This document shows positions 21,906 to 33,618 of a stretch of DNA of 64,000 nt, in pieces (the first letter of the stretch is position 1; each line of letters opens with the position of its first letter). Made by a program: the position numbers and the translations under genes. The notes beneath the pieces were generated by a model. It was not told where the DNA came from and searched no databases. It saw only the letters and a program-made list of their open reading frames with translations. Origin of the DNA: Meghimatium bilineatum (lineage: Eukaryota; Mollusca; Gastropoda; Stylommatophora; Philomycidae); assembly GCA_034231615.1 (NCBI GenBank), contig CM067299.1:17574498-17638497 (forward strand), given 5' to 3'.

Positions 21906-24009
21906 CGAAGAAATTATTGAGGCTGCAGTTGGAGAGTGTTAAATAAAGCCTATACACCACTCAATGTATTTTACACTTCAAAAGTTAGGTCAAAATATTA
22001 TGGTTGCAACAGGTTGTTCAACATCACTACATATATATGTTGTCCGTTTCTGAAGATTACGCTAAGAAAATATTACATGATCACTGTTACTTATAATACC
22101 AACAATATTTGCATATAAATATTTGTTTATTTTGGATGATTCAAAAGAATGGTATTGTGAACGGAATCAACCTAGCATGCATATACATTTTTACTGAATC
22201 AGTCACATGTAGAAATGTTCAGATTTATCAAATAGCATCGAGTCAATCGAAAGATATGAAAAAGATTGATAACAAACACCCTCATCAAACAACAAACTGT
22301 TCAACTTAAATTCATAGAAAAAGAAAAAAGTGTAAAACACAAAACAAGTTCACAATAAAGAAGTGAAAACTAAAACAATCATAATTCTAAATCAGCTTTA
22401 AAAACTCAATAAAAATAGTCAAAAACACAAATTTGCATCTTGAATTGCATGGACATTTTTTTTTTATATAGATGATTCAAAATTATCCTAGGCCATTTAT
22501 TATTAGCTTTGTAAAGTGATCCACATACAAATATTTATAATGTTAAAGTGATCTACTATAACATACATACCACAAATCACTTACAGCTAAATTAAGTATT
22601 TTATATATGTTAATAATAAGCTTACAATACACATATTTTATCATAGTTCCCCATTTGGGAAAATACACCAACAGTATCCAAGATTATTGTCATTTTAAAC
22701 TGTTACTTTGCAGAGTACACAAAAATATACAAACATAGAAATATCACAATTTACCAATTAAATTTGTCTGAAAGAGTATGATTGTTGGCCTATCAGACAA
22801 ACCATTATGCAACAGTAAACTCTCAGTAGATGACATATTAATATAGTAAGGCTTTCTTCTTGTGGAAGTCCCACAGAAATTCATTTGTACAATAATGTTT
22901 CCCATTATGGTGAAACATTCAGAGAACCAAGCTTTTTCACATCACTCTGGGGGAACCAGATAAACTCTGGTCCTGGCAATGGTCCTTTCTGCTAACATGT
23001 ACGTGGTGCCTCAACTATGAACAGAATTGGCATTTTTACTTATGGGGTGTGATGAAAAGCAACACAGTGCAGGATGTGACAATTCTCTGGGATAGCCCAG
23101 ATCTGGGTAAGCATGTTATTCCTGCATAATTGCTGATACCCCTTTCTTTCCAAAGAATGCATAGCTTGTCGCACTACCCATCCCAGTGACCATGGCCCAA
23201 AGATGGTTTGTTATCGACTCCTCTGACAGGAAAGAATGCTTTTCATGATAACTGAAACTCATGACCCCACTCTGCATGTAACAGGAAGGTATAAAAGTCA
23301 CAAAACCCTAGAATCTCCTCCAAGTAGGTGACTTCTCAGAGCATTACAAACAGAGGAGAGTTGAAGTCTTTACTGGTGTGAAAAAGGGATTTGACTTCGG
23401 CAGAAATTAATTTAAGAGAACACAATTTAAAGTGAGAATAAAGCTGAGACAATATTAGTAATAAAATATGACTTGAAACTGACTTAGAATTACAGTAGAC
23501 GATCACAACTCAATGCCCAAATTTATAAATATATGGTGAGGGTTAGGGATTAGGTCACCCTGTATCTTAGGCAGTCACTAAAGTGGAGCCAACTTTTCAA
23601 GTAGATCCAAAGATGTTGAAAATCTTTCTCCAAAAATTATTTTCAAAAGTAAAAAAAATGCCCCTTCTGTGGATACCTGACCATCCACACTGTACTGGCA
23701 ATGCAATTGGATGCATTAGTAGGGTCTCCAATTCAACAATAGTTGAAAAGTAATGTCCTGTACAGAATAAATTAATATAAGTTTTACAAAAATAGAATTT
23801 AACTAACATAAAAATGCATTTTCAAACCATATTCGGGGTATCTTTTCCTTATATTCATTAACCACACACAACACACTTTCACTGTGGTCTGCCTTTCATT
23901 CACGTTTTGTCCTGTATAGGATATTCTTCATTGATTTTACTATTTTAACTATCTAGTTCATGATATTATAATTACAGGTAAACTAAGCAAAATTTTAGAT
24001 ATTCTTTAA
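21906..24009. other. Long AT-rich stretch without a recognised gene
   Basis: About 2.1 kb. A short dispersed repeat (family E, TACTGGCAATGCAATTGGAT) lies near 23690-23775, with relatives at 43220 and 61285. The open stretch 23116-23301 (minus strand) shows no known domain. Confidence 0.4.
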
Positions 24010-24269
24010 CAGTGGTTCTCAATCTTTTATTGACCATGACTTGTTTTGAGACAAATTTCCTATCGTAGTTCCTTCTGGAACTGAAGTCATAAAAATAGTA
24101 GCTTGTAAGCTTTGTGCAAGGTTTACAATTGTTTATCCTTATTACTGATATCATCTAAATAGTTATCTTTCTGTGGACAATCTAGACTTGCCCATCTCTT
24201 TCAATTTTTTCTTCATAGTCCTTCAGCAAAACATTGCATTTGGTGGAGTTGAGGGCATATTAACCACTG
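24010..24269. mobile_element. Probable hAT-type MITE, diverged
   Basis: Ends CAGTGGTTCTCAATC and (A)TTAACCACTG are inverted at their outer nine bases, typical of Charlie-like hAT MITEs. The candidate flanking octamers TTCTTTAA and CTCTATAG match at only 5 of 8 positions, so the insertion is old if real. Confidence 0.55.
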
Positions 24270-24984
24270 CTCTATAGAATGAAAAAAAAAATATTTGGCA
24301 AAAATGTACCATTTGTTAAAATCTGACAACACAAATTGCATAAATATTTTACACAAGCAAATCTAAACCCAACTATTTGCCATTGCTCATTGTGCTCAAA
24401 CTTTCTACAATCATTGAAAAACAAAATGAAATATTCAATAAGGAATGTCAATGAAAACACCGAAATCTGTTTTTAAGGCAGTTTTACATAATGCAGTAAC
24501 ATATGTAGTCGATGTGTTGCTCAAAAATCTGTATATGAAAGGACATATAAAACAGAACAGAACATAACAAAAATAAATTGTCAAAACTAACCAGAACATA
24601 AAATAAATATCCTACAAATTTAAAATAAAATGGTAACAGGTTGATATGGTTTCCACATTTCTCATGGATTAGGTTGCTGCAAACATTGTATTATAGTCAA
24701 CAGTAACATGTCATTGTGGAAAATTTTTAAAAATGATGTACGATAAACAGTTCAAAAATTGACATAGCTGCACTGTAATAGTTGTGTACATACATATTGT
24801 TCTGCAAGATATGTACACAAAATTATATTTAAACACATAATCTATGAACAACATGAGTTTAGCATTGTATTCAGCTTAATTGTATAAGAGGAAATTACTA
24901 CTATATTTAAAATAAATATCTACAAGACATACTAACAAAATACCTGTGCAAATCCCTTTGAAAAAGAAACTATCTTTAAAAGGT

Positions 24985-25145
24985 AGGTCCCATGGCAGCA
25001 ACCTGCCGTCAGGATGAAGATAACTTTTTATGTACTAAGCTACAGCAACTATTACATTGGTTGGCCAGTTCCCTTCCGTGTTGTCTTTATTTCTCCGAAC
25101 TCATGCTTCAGGTACCCATTTACAGCTTGGTCAACTGGACTAACT
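24985..25145 (+). repeat. SINE-like repeat family F, copy 2
   Basis: Collinear with 16312-16470 (AGCAACCTGCCGTCAGGATG, AGATAACT, GTACTAAGC, GGCCAGTTCCCTTCC, CTCATGCTTCAGGTA). Confidence 0.65.
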
Positions 25146-25194
25146 TTAAGTTATGTTATCATTAGTTCTTGAATGTTGTCATAATTACCAATAT

Positions 25195-25690
25195 AATAAC
25201 CAAATGGTCGGAGGGTGTCCAACAAAGTTGAGGGTGCCGCAGTAACCGAACGAACAAATGGTAAAGCAAAATAAACTGGTTACTAGAAAAACTTACCGTA
25301 TCTATAAATAAAAATATATAAAAAAGTAAATAAAAAATATAAAAAAGTAAATAAAAAACATACAATGAAACTAAACAGGACAATAAAAAACATACAATGA
25401 AACTAAACAGGACAATAAAAAACATACAATGAAACTAAACAGGACAATAAAAAACATACAATGAAACTAAACAGGACAATAAAAAACATACAATGAAACT
25501 AAACAGGACAATAAAAACATACAATGAAACTAAACAGGACAATAAAAAACATACAATGAAACTAAACAGGACATGTTGAGAATTATCCTGTTGAGTTTCA
25601 TTTATGTTTTTTATTTCCTTTTTTATATATTTTTATTCATAGGTACAGTAAGTTTTTCTAGTAACCAGTTTAATTTATTTTGCTTTATCA
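25195..25690. repeat. Inverted-repeat structure with internal 32-bp tandem array (Penelope-like?)
   Basis: The left arm, about 25260-25345 (AAAATAAACTGGTTACTAGA, CTTACCGTATC), is the reverse complement of the right arm, about 25585-25690 (GTACAGTAAGTTTTTCTAGT, AACCAGTTTAATTTATTTTG). Between them, seven copies of a 32-bp unit (ACATACAATGAAACTAAACA plus GGACAATAAAAA) occupy 25358-25575. The same arm sequence forms the larger palindrome at 30933. Inverted copies are common in Penelope-like elements, which is only an inference here. Confidence 0.6.
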
Positions 25691-25759
25691 TAATTACCAG
25701 CAGTCCCTCAGTTTGTGACAGGTTCATATCATGTTTCTTGTGGGCTCAATATCTCCGGC

Positions 25760-26040
25760 AGACTTTTCTTCTGCATTTGTTTTCACTCTCCAGCAGACTA
25801 TGAGGATGTAGTCGGGGAATGGAATACGTTGTGTCAAGGTCTCCTGTTTGAATGCGACATATGCACCTTTCAGCATGGTACATCCAACTTTTGAATGGCT
25901 TCTGACCATCTTGACCATTTTGACCCTTTATGGGATGGAAAAGCCTACCCCAACCACCAAATTCTCTTTAGTTTCCCTTCTATGACAGGTGATGGTGTCA
26001 CTATTCTTTGCTTTCCTTTCAGACCCCTACAACTTACAGG
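25760..26040 (-). mobile_element. SINE family A, diverged copy
   Basis: In plus-strand order it has CTTTTCTTCTGCATTTG (tail side), GATGTAGTCGGGGAATGGAA, ACCTTTCAGCATGGTACATC, TTTATGGGATGGA, AGTTTCCCTTCTATGACA and ATTCTTTGCTT, collinear with the copy at 19139 in the same orientation. Confidence 0.72.
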
Positions 26041-26044
26041 TAAT

Positions 26045-26755
26045 AGTTCTTGACAATTGTTACAATTTGTATTTTGCTATTGTGTTATAAATTGGTGATG
26101 ACTAGTGTAATCATTTCTTGATTTTTGTGTTATAATTGGTTCTTAACTTTTGCTAATATTAGCTAAAAGTTGATAAAATTAGTTCATGACTGATGTGTAA
26201 TAATTATTTCTTGAACCCATATCGTTCTTCTTTAACTTACCGTAAAGAGAATATGAACTTATGGTTCAGAGAATATGTTAGCGATCCATAGATTTACTTA
26301 TATTTCTCTGTAAATTTAAAATGTTGTTTTCAAGATTCCCCGCATCTAATATTTTATCTTCAGAACACATGTTTTTTTACTTACTTTTTGGATGTATTAG
26401 TAAAATCTATACCGGTGACATATTCATAGAAATATAACAAAAATGCTGCATAATATATTATTTTTATTGTATGTTCTCTGTTCTGTATTTTTTTTCTTGA
26501 TAAAGACCTTAAGATTGAAATGTTAATTTAGTCTGCATTGTACACTGTGAGCTATATTTGTTCATATCAAGTCAGTCTGCAAACTGTCAAACTTATTATG
26601 TTTATATCTAATTACTAAAACGTCAGAGAAGGTCCAACAATCAAGTATTGGCTGCAGCAACACAAATATGAAAGTAAATATTGTAAATAAGTAGTTAATA
26701 ATAAAAAATTTTTTAAATATTGTAAAAAAAAACATTGTAATGCATTACAAAAACC
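26045..26755. other. AT-rich, no gene; one stem-loop motif
   Basis: CTTGATAAAGACCTTAAGAT plus TGAAATGTTAA at about 26496-26528 is a member of the dispersed stem-loop family. Nothing else was recognised. Confidence 0.4.
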
Positions 26756-26759
26756 TACT

Positions 26760-27140
26760 ACTACTAATAACAATATGATGATCATGAAATAATTCCTAAA
26801 GCTGCAAGCAGGCAGCTCTCCACAGCCCATAGCCTTCCTGACAAAAGCATGGGTTCTTCTGAGTTGTGTAACTGAGGCGACACACTGACTCATATAAGGT
26901 TGTCTCAAAGGCATGCTTGTGTTAAACGGGTTTTATGAATGCATGCCCTCTGAAGGGAGGTATCTCAGGATCATTACATCCTACGAGGGGGGAGGTATTC
27001 CAAAGCGGCAGTATCTCTGGATCATTACATCATGCAGTGATAATGATTTTTTTCCCAAGTGACAGGTTATCAGCCTATCCCCCAACTTTCCTTAGCCCCC
27101 TCCTCCGACATGTCTGGAAAGAAGATGAAGACTTATTCTT
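26760..27140 (+). repeat. Long dispersed repeat sharing the SINE A core, copy 1
   Basis: Collinear with 54010-54540: GACAAAAGCAT, TGTGTAACTGAGG, CAAACTCAT-type string, GGCATTCCA, then GTCAGCCTATCC, CTTCCTTAG and CCTCCGACATG.CTGGAAAG, ATTCTTTGC. The last 80 bases are the same module found in the middle of SINE A (reverse orientation), so the two families share a core with different flanks. Confidence 0.62.
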
Positions 27141-27144
27141 TGCA

Positions 27145-27554
27145 ACTTTTACTAGAAATCCATGCCGAAATCGGATGTGTTAGGCCTACAAGGCGCATAA
27201 CGGTGGCACAATGTAATCATGCTCCCGGCGAAAATCGCACGGATATCCGTGATGGTTACAATGGAGCGAACGAAAAACAAACAAACTAGAAATCCAGGCC
27301 TTAGTTGCCATACTGGCAATACAAATATGATAGAAACAATTACAATAAAAAGAACAATCTTCCTCCCCACCTCCCATATTAATCTGTATTTTCCTATTAT
27401 TATATACTTGATTTGCCATAAATCTTAGATGAAACATCAATCATTTTTGTCATTCTTTTTATTATAATTGCTTCCATAATTTTGTATAGTAGTAGTAAGT
27501 TTTTGAACACATTTGCTTATTGACACAAATATAAAACTTATTACTTTGTTTTTT
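27145..27554. other. No gene recognised
   Basis: Short overlapping open stretches on both strands (69-84 codons) without recognisable domains, in AT-rich sequence. Confidence 0.35.
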
Positions 27555-28130
27555 TCATTAATCAATCATCAATCAAGTGCCATGACAAGTGGCATAGGTG
27601 ATCATGTTTCTCCACAACTCTGTCTCTTGTGTTGTTAATAAGTTCAATTGGTGACATAATTTTGTGTCACAGTGACAACACATACAGAAATTTTTCTATG
27701 TCTTCCTCAGTCTCTTCTCCCCTTGATCTTTCCGTTGGTTACTAAATGTTCAAGTGTTGCTTTTCTTATCAATTGCCCTAAATATCTTAACTGTCTGTTT
27801 CTAATTTGTGCTACAATTTGTCTTATTACTCCAGCATCTCTGAGGACTTCTACATTACGTTTCTTGACCGTCCATGGACTTTTCATCATTCTTCTCAAAA
27901 ACTAAATCTCAGTTGCCTCCAGATTATCTTGAGCTATTTTGTTTACCATCCATGCTTCATGTCCATAAAGAGGATTGTCTCCATATAACATTATAACACT
28001 GAAACTCATGTATGCATTGATACTACTTCATTGCATATAATCTTTATCATTTTTTGAAATGCTGATTTTGTATGTGCTACCCAGCTCTTTTCATTAATAC
28101 CTACTGTTAAAATTGACTAGTCCTACCAAT
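27555..28130 (-). mobile_element. LINE 3' part (YATxHGT family), copy 2
   Basis: The minus strand reads KKRNVEVLRDAGVIRQIVAQ, RNRQLRYLGQLIRKATLEHL and GKIKGRRD, the LINE region after RT (xRxRQLxFLGHxMRKxxLE), and ends at 27558 in the YATCHGT-type C-terminus. It is collinear with 1545-1860 plus 2185-2230, which allowed the SINE insertion there to be seen. Confidence 0.78.
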
Positions 28131-28765
28131 TATCAATTGCATAACACCACTCATATGTGTCAATATGTCAGATCACAAACCATACACCAAACCAAAAAAA
28201 AGTCAGTAGAAAGTATTAAAAATATTACCCAAAACTATACATAATAGAAAATATAACAAAGTTGATTTTTTTAAAAACAGCCAGATGATAAAAATCTAGG
28301 TATAATTTTAAACTTCCTAATAATAAAAATTGTCAAGAGTTTAGGAACAGTAACAAAAAATTTACTTATAAGTGTTTACAATGTTGATATAATCAAATCA
28401 AGACATACAATATCTGGTTTGTGTAGAACTGGAAGTACACAAATGTCATTTCAGGGCATGCGAGTATAATTGAATTCAACTGAAATTTCTGATCAAATGA
28501 TTGGTTATGAATCAACGTCGTTACACTTCTGACCAACTCATATGTGGTAAGTGTCCCCTCCTCTCCCCCCAACTAATGTTGAAGTGTATGTTTACTGATG
28601 GTTCTAATGACTTGTAGGTTAACACACATATTTCTCATTATAACTTTCTTGTGCCCATTCCTACATGTGTCACACATAATGTCAAGTATAATGCTCAAAT
28701 GATCATGTACAATGAATTAGTATTCTCAACAATGTATAACTATGGTACAGTATCACTTCAATTAA
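28131..28765. other. AT-rich, no feature recognised
   Basis: No gene or known repeat is seen. Confidence 0.35.
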
Positions 28766-28769
28766 CATC

Positions 28770-29325
28770 ATGGCTGACTGAACAGCTAGTGTTCTTCTTC
28801 TTAACATCATGGCTGACTGAACAGCTACTGTTATTCTTCTTAACAAAATGGCTGACTGAACAGCTACTGTTATTCTTAACATCATGGCTGACTGAACAGC
28901 TACTGTTATTCTTCTTAACATCATGGCTGACTGAGCAGCTAGTCTTCTTCTTAACATGGTTGACTAAACAGCTACTGTTATTCTTCTTAACATCATGGCT
29001 AACTGAACAGCTAGTGTTCTTCTTAACATGGTTGACTGAACAGCTAGTGTTCTTCTTAACATGGTACATGGTTGACTGAAGAGCTAGTGTTCTTCTTCTT
29101 AACATCATGGCTGACTGAGCAGCTAGTCTTCTTCTTAACATGGTTGACTAAACAGCTACTGTTATTCTTCTTAACATCATGGCTAACTGAACAGCTAGTG
29201 TTCTTCTTAACATGGTTGACTGAACAGCTAGTGTTCTTCTTAACATGGTACATGGTTGACTGAACAGCTAGTGTTTTTCTTCTTAACATCATGGCTGACT
29301 GAACAGCTAATGTTATTCTTCACTA
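28770..29325. repeat. 37-bp minisatellite with a 184-bp higher-order duplication
   Basis: About 15 units based on TTAACATCATGGCTGACTGA / ACAGCTAGTGTTCTTC, with shorter TTAACATGGTTGACT variants. A block starting TCATGGCTGACTGAGCAGCT at 28921 recurs at 29105, 184 bp away, carrying the same variants. Open frames of 127-142 codons cross it on both strands because the units lack stops; I do not regard them as genes. Confidence 0.88.
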
Positions 29326-29329
29326 ACTG

Positions 29330-30285
29330 AGAGAACAAGTATCTATTCAAAATACATAGAAGGTGGAAAAAAATAATCTCAAAATAAATTAATTATTTCC
29401 TTTCAAATATAAGAAATAAAATGTGATTTTTTTGTATGTTGTCACAAGTTTTTTTCAACACAGTTGACACTAAATAATTGGCAGAACAGACATCTAGGGA
29501 AAAAGCAGTTATTTATACAAATTTACTTCATTCATTTCAGTTTTCATATGAGTGTCAATGGATTAAATTATATTTTAGGCTTGACAATTGCTTACACTTA
29601 TATCATAAAAACAATATTGAGAATATAATATATATGCTCAATATTGTACAGTGAACATTCATTGCAATTTATAAAGTATATAACTCTTATTTTATAAATG
29701 ATATTTGGGACAGGAGGTAGTTCTAGATCTAGAGCAGATAGTCCATTTCAAGAATATTAGCTTTTTTCACATAATTATTATACAAAGTAATCTAAAAAAA
29801 TAACTATGTCAAATGAGTTTTAATTCCTAGAAAGACATTTCCAACTCTTGTATTTCTAAAAATATATATAACTGTTTCATGCAATGCTAGTATTGTAAAT
29901 ATTTGACAGTTGAAATTGAAGACAAATATTTTATTTTATGCATATACAAAGATCACTGGCACCAGTGGGTTACTAGAATCGCCCTGACAGACGAATGGTT
30001 ACACTAATTCAGCCTTGTTGTATGTGGAATTCTCAAAACGAATATTGTAAGTGGTCAGGTGACATTTTTAGAAGGAATAAAAACTGAAGAAACTTGTGAA
30101 GAAACAATGTACAGGCATACACTACTGAAAAAAATGTCAAGATTATTTACAAATATGGGAAATTAGAAATGAGTGTTTTTCTGAACAGACATCTATACTC
30201 TATGGCATCCTTAATGTAGTTACTGCTCTTTCAACAGGAGGCAAAGGGTATGTATACTTATAGTTCCTGTATTCCACTGATAGTC
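29330..30285. other. AT-rich, no feature recognised
   Basis: No coding region or named repeat is seen. Confidence 0.35.
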
Positions 30286-30286
30286 C

Positions 30287-30480
30287 AGATCTATGCCGGT
30301 GTGGCACAGAGTTCTCTGTGATGGGCAAGGGACCGGGTTCGAACCCTGCCACAGACAAATGTACATCTGAACAATTCAGAAAGCAATGGCAAACTACTAA
30401 ACATATCTATATTGCCTAGAACATCACTACAGCCAAAATGTGCTGGATTGATGGCTATGTCCTAAACATGATATGCTACC
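30287..30480 (+). mobile_element. tRNA-derived SINE family C, copy 1
   Basis: The head has GCCGGTGTGGCACAGAG (A-box region) and B box GGGTTCGAACCC at about 30333. The tail includes AGAAAGCAATGGCAAACTAC and TTGCCTAGAACATCACTACA, then GATTGATGGCTATGTCCTAA. Other copies lie at 36525 and 39130 (minus). The GCAATGGCAAAC...TTGCC...GAA module resembles the 3' tails of BovB/RTE-mobilised SINEs, which points to an RTE-type partner LINE. Confidence 0.78.
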
Positions 30481-30484
30481 AAAA

Positions 30485-30930
30485 CATTCTAATGATTGCA
30501 ATTCTTCCTCATCCAACCCTTCAATTGTCTTCCTCCACCATCTGCCCAAGCAATTCCAAATATTTTCAATCTCTTAACAAGTTTCATCCACCATGGTGTC
30601 TCCGCCCAAATGATGCAAACATTTGTAATTCACAATCTTTCCCTTGTCCACTATCGCCTGTCCTGGCACCAGTCCTACCACTACCCTAAACTCCAGCATG
30701 ACCAAGGCAATACATAAGTCCTTGCTGATATCAAACTCCAAAATACTCCACATTTCATAAATCTGGGAAAAAGTTGACAGCAATAACTAGTACATTATTT
30801 GCTATAAATGTACACATTCAAATAGTACCACACATTTAACATCCAAAAATATGAAGGAGGTTTGCATACTATTTGGTCAGAGAGTGTATCAGCATTGAAG
30901 CAAGTACATGGATCATTATCAAAACAGTTA
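30485..30930. other. No gene recognised
   Basis: Overlapping pyrimidine-rich open stretches (69-83 codons) without domains. Their composition (CCNTCC, CCAxCCTA) suggests low-complexity sequence. Confidence 0.35.
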
Positions 30931-30932
30931 AT

Positions 30933-31428
30933 AAACAAGTCAAGCAACATGAATTAAACAGGTTACTAAAACACTTACCTTGCCTAATAATAAAAATATA
31001 TAAAAAAGTATATATAAAAAAACATACAATAAAACTAAACAGGACAATTCTCCACGTATTGGCTCAAATTGAACCTTTTTCAAGAGACAAACATCAGAAA
31101 ACAACAAAATAAAAAACAAAATAGATGACTAGATTTCATCAAGCCCCGTCTCCATAACGCAAAATCTAGTCATCTATTTTGTTTTTATTGTGTTGTTTTC
31201 TGTTGTTTGTCTCTTGAAAAAGGTTCAATTTGAGCCAATACGTGGAAAATTGTCCTGTTTAGTTTTATTGTATGTTTTTTTATATATACATTTTTATATA
31301 TTTTTATTATTAGGCAAGGTAAGTGTTTTAGTAACCTGTTTAATTCATTTTGCTTGACTATTTGTTCATTACTGCGGCACTATCCACTTTGTCGGACACC
31401 CTCTGACCATTTGGTTATTTATAATAAA
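30933..31428. repeat. Large palindrome (about 200-bp arms, 25-nt loop), Penelope-like?
   Basis: Left arm 30933-31136 and right arm 31162-31374 are near reverse complements around the loop 31137-31161. Each arm carries the stem-loop motif (right arm CTTGAAAAAGGTTCAATTTG plus AGCCAATACGTGG). The outer part (GGTTACTAAAACACTTACC) matches the arms at 25260 and 25690, and the right flank GCGGCACTATCCACTTTGTC matches the inverted flank at 25205-25250. This looks like two head-to-head copies of one element end. Confidence 0.75.
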
Positions 31429-31429
31429 C

Positions 31430-32555
31430 AAGTAGAAAGTTGCAAAACAAAACAGAAAAGACATTCATGAATCAATATTTTTTAAAGTGAAAACATGAAG
31501 ATAAGTGGAATGCTTAAAATGGGGGATACAAAATATAGACTTTTTCTGCTTTATTGCACATTTTATTTTGTTTCCATTTTATCATATAATTCAATTCATC
31601 CCGTACCAAATTATTCTCAACATCATGATTCTCTTGTCCACTCTACCTGCTTTACATACTATGTCAATCTCCTTGTATCTTCCAGCTTTGATCTTTTTCT
31701 TTCCAATTTCCCAGGATATTTTTCACACCATGCTTTATTTCTTCCACCTACCATCCTCACACCATATGTGTTTCCTTACGTAAAGTATATTGTTTGTTTG
31801 TTGTCCTGATGAAGACTATTTAGTCAGAATGTTATCTGTCCATGTGTCTCGCTTCTAGTATGTTTTGTTTATTGGCAACATATATACATATTTCCATTGA
31901 TCTTGATTGATTTATTGAACCAAAAACAGCTTACTTGTTACATATTGTGTAGAGTTAAATAATATTCTTATTCCAATGTGTTTTAAAGTCTACTTGAAGA
32001 CATCTCTCAAGTACCGCAGCATGAAACCAAACTATTAAGGAATCATAGGTTTGTACATCCGGCTTGACATAGTCAGATAAGTACATGTATTTAAAACTTT
32101 TTAAAAGATTAGGTACTGCAGGTAATTAAAAGGGACAAAAATGAAAGGAGAGTTCAGACTGTTTTCCCTCATCTCAAGACCTTCTCACTCCTGTTCACAC
32201 TGCAAATGAGAACCCAGACAACTTCTCAGCTGTCCGTGGACTTCAAAACATCAAACCTAGCAGACTTTATTCTTCCTAATCTACAGTCATCTTTGCTTGC
32301 AAAGGAGGAACATGATCAATGTACAGTCACTAAATATGAAGGGTTTGAAAATATAAACACTGAAAAGTTTCAGAGAGTAATTGTGGAAGGAATTGACCAT
32401 CACTGACAATTGACATAATACATGAAGATAAGATGCATATATAAAAATAACTTTTCCAGTAGAATTTCAACCAGAGAAAACCTGTGACAAGGTGGACAAA
32501 AGTTTTGGTGAAAGAACAGTTTATGTTGCTTGGTACTGTAAATTACTGAATAGAA
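31430..32555. other. No confident gene; one stem-loop motif and one mRNA-like stretch
   Basis: CCTGATGAAGACTATTTAGT plus CAGAATGTT lies at 31804-31833. From about 32140 to 32405 the plus strand has an open stretch (DFKTSNLADFILPNLQSSLL) of less biased composition than its surroundings, with no splice context or known family. It could be an exon or retrocopy piece, but I cannot support a call. Confidence 0.35.
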
Positions 32556-32559
32556 TTAA

Positions 32560-32770
32560 TTTCATTGCATTCATAAAGTGTCTCCTATATGTTACTGGAC
32601 ATAATTTCTTTCATTGCATTCATAAGTTGTCTCCTGTATGTTACTGAATAGAATTTCATTGCATCATAAGTTGTCTCCTGTATGTTACTGAATAGAATTT
32701 CATTGCATTCATAAGTTGTCTCCTGTATGTTACTGAATAGAATTTCATTGCATTCATAAGTTGTCTCCTT
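32560..32770. repeat. Minisatellite, 46-bp type unit
   Basis: Units of TTTCATTGCATTCATAAGTT plus GTCTCCTGTATGTTACTGAA repeat about five times, the first ones diverged (AAGTGTC, GGACATAATTT) and the last nearly identical, indicating growth at the right side. Confidence 0.82.
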
Positions 32771-32774
32771 CCTC

Positions 32775-33610
32775 TTGCCCTTTCAATGCTCAATCTCTTT
32801 CATCTTGCTGATCAGCAGCTATAGCAATATTTACCCATTTTCTCATAACTCAGGAAACCAGTTTTTATTTTCTCAAACAATCCAGTATAATCCAGCACTT
32901 TAGTCATTAAGATACACTAACAAACTTTCAATAAAAATGTATAGGAAGACTCACTACATACGACCAAGTACATACTTATCAGTAAACATGTATGAAACAT
33001 GTAAGTTAGACCAGAACTAAGGTGACATTATAAGGGATGAATAAGAAAAAAGATGTCAATAAGAATAAGGATATAGGATATGGGGGAGGGGTTGGTGTAG
33101 TGGGGTGAAAAACAAGGCCAAGTGGTGTCAATAAAACTTATTATTTTGTAGTTTCCGTCAAGACCCATTTGTTATTATTGATAATATATTTCGACATCAT
33201 AGCACTCTGGGTAAACCTATAGTTGTGCAGCCTCCCTAATCAGCAAATTTTGAATTGTATGTATACTGATGGATCCAGTGTCTCACATGGTAAACACACC
33301 ATTCATTCCTTCCTTCAGATACCCAGTCCTACTGGTGTCACACTTATTCTCCCAACCATGTTTTAGATTTGTCATTTATCACTGTCCACATCCAGTACTT
33401 GCTCTAAAAGCAACTCCAGCACATTCCGGTTATCCATTCTCAGTTCACCAACTATAAGTTCATTTGATACAAGCCTAGCTACCTATATTCTTACTAGTAA
33501 ACAGTTTTACCACAGTCCCAGCAAGTACATTAAGCAACAAACATGTTTTCTGAATATGAACTATAAGAACATATGCTAAAATAAAAGTTAGGTAGAATAA
33601 AATATGGATA
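32775..33610. other. No feature recognised
   Basis: AT-rich with a short purine-rich patch near 33080-33120. No gene is seen. Confidence 0.35.
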
Positions 33611-33618
33611 CTCTAAAG

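Noticed and set aside
28651-29141. 127-142 codon open frames over 28.7-29.1 kb on both strands
   Set aside because: These are by-products of the 37-bp minisatellite with no domain.
30287-30355. Possible functional tRNA gene at the SINE C head
   Set aside because: No acceptable cloverleaf pairing was found by eye, and the body continues into a tail shared with two other SINE copies.
31495-31809. 92-104 codon hydrophobic frames suggesting a membrane protein
   Set aside because: Two overlapping frames look equally hydrophobic because the region is T/C-rich; it precedes a stem-loop repeat motif rather than gene sequence.
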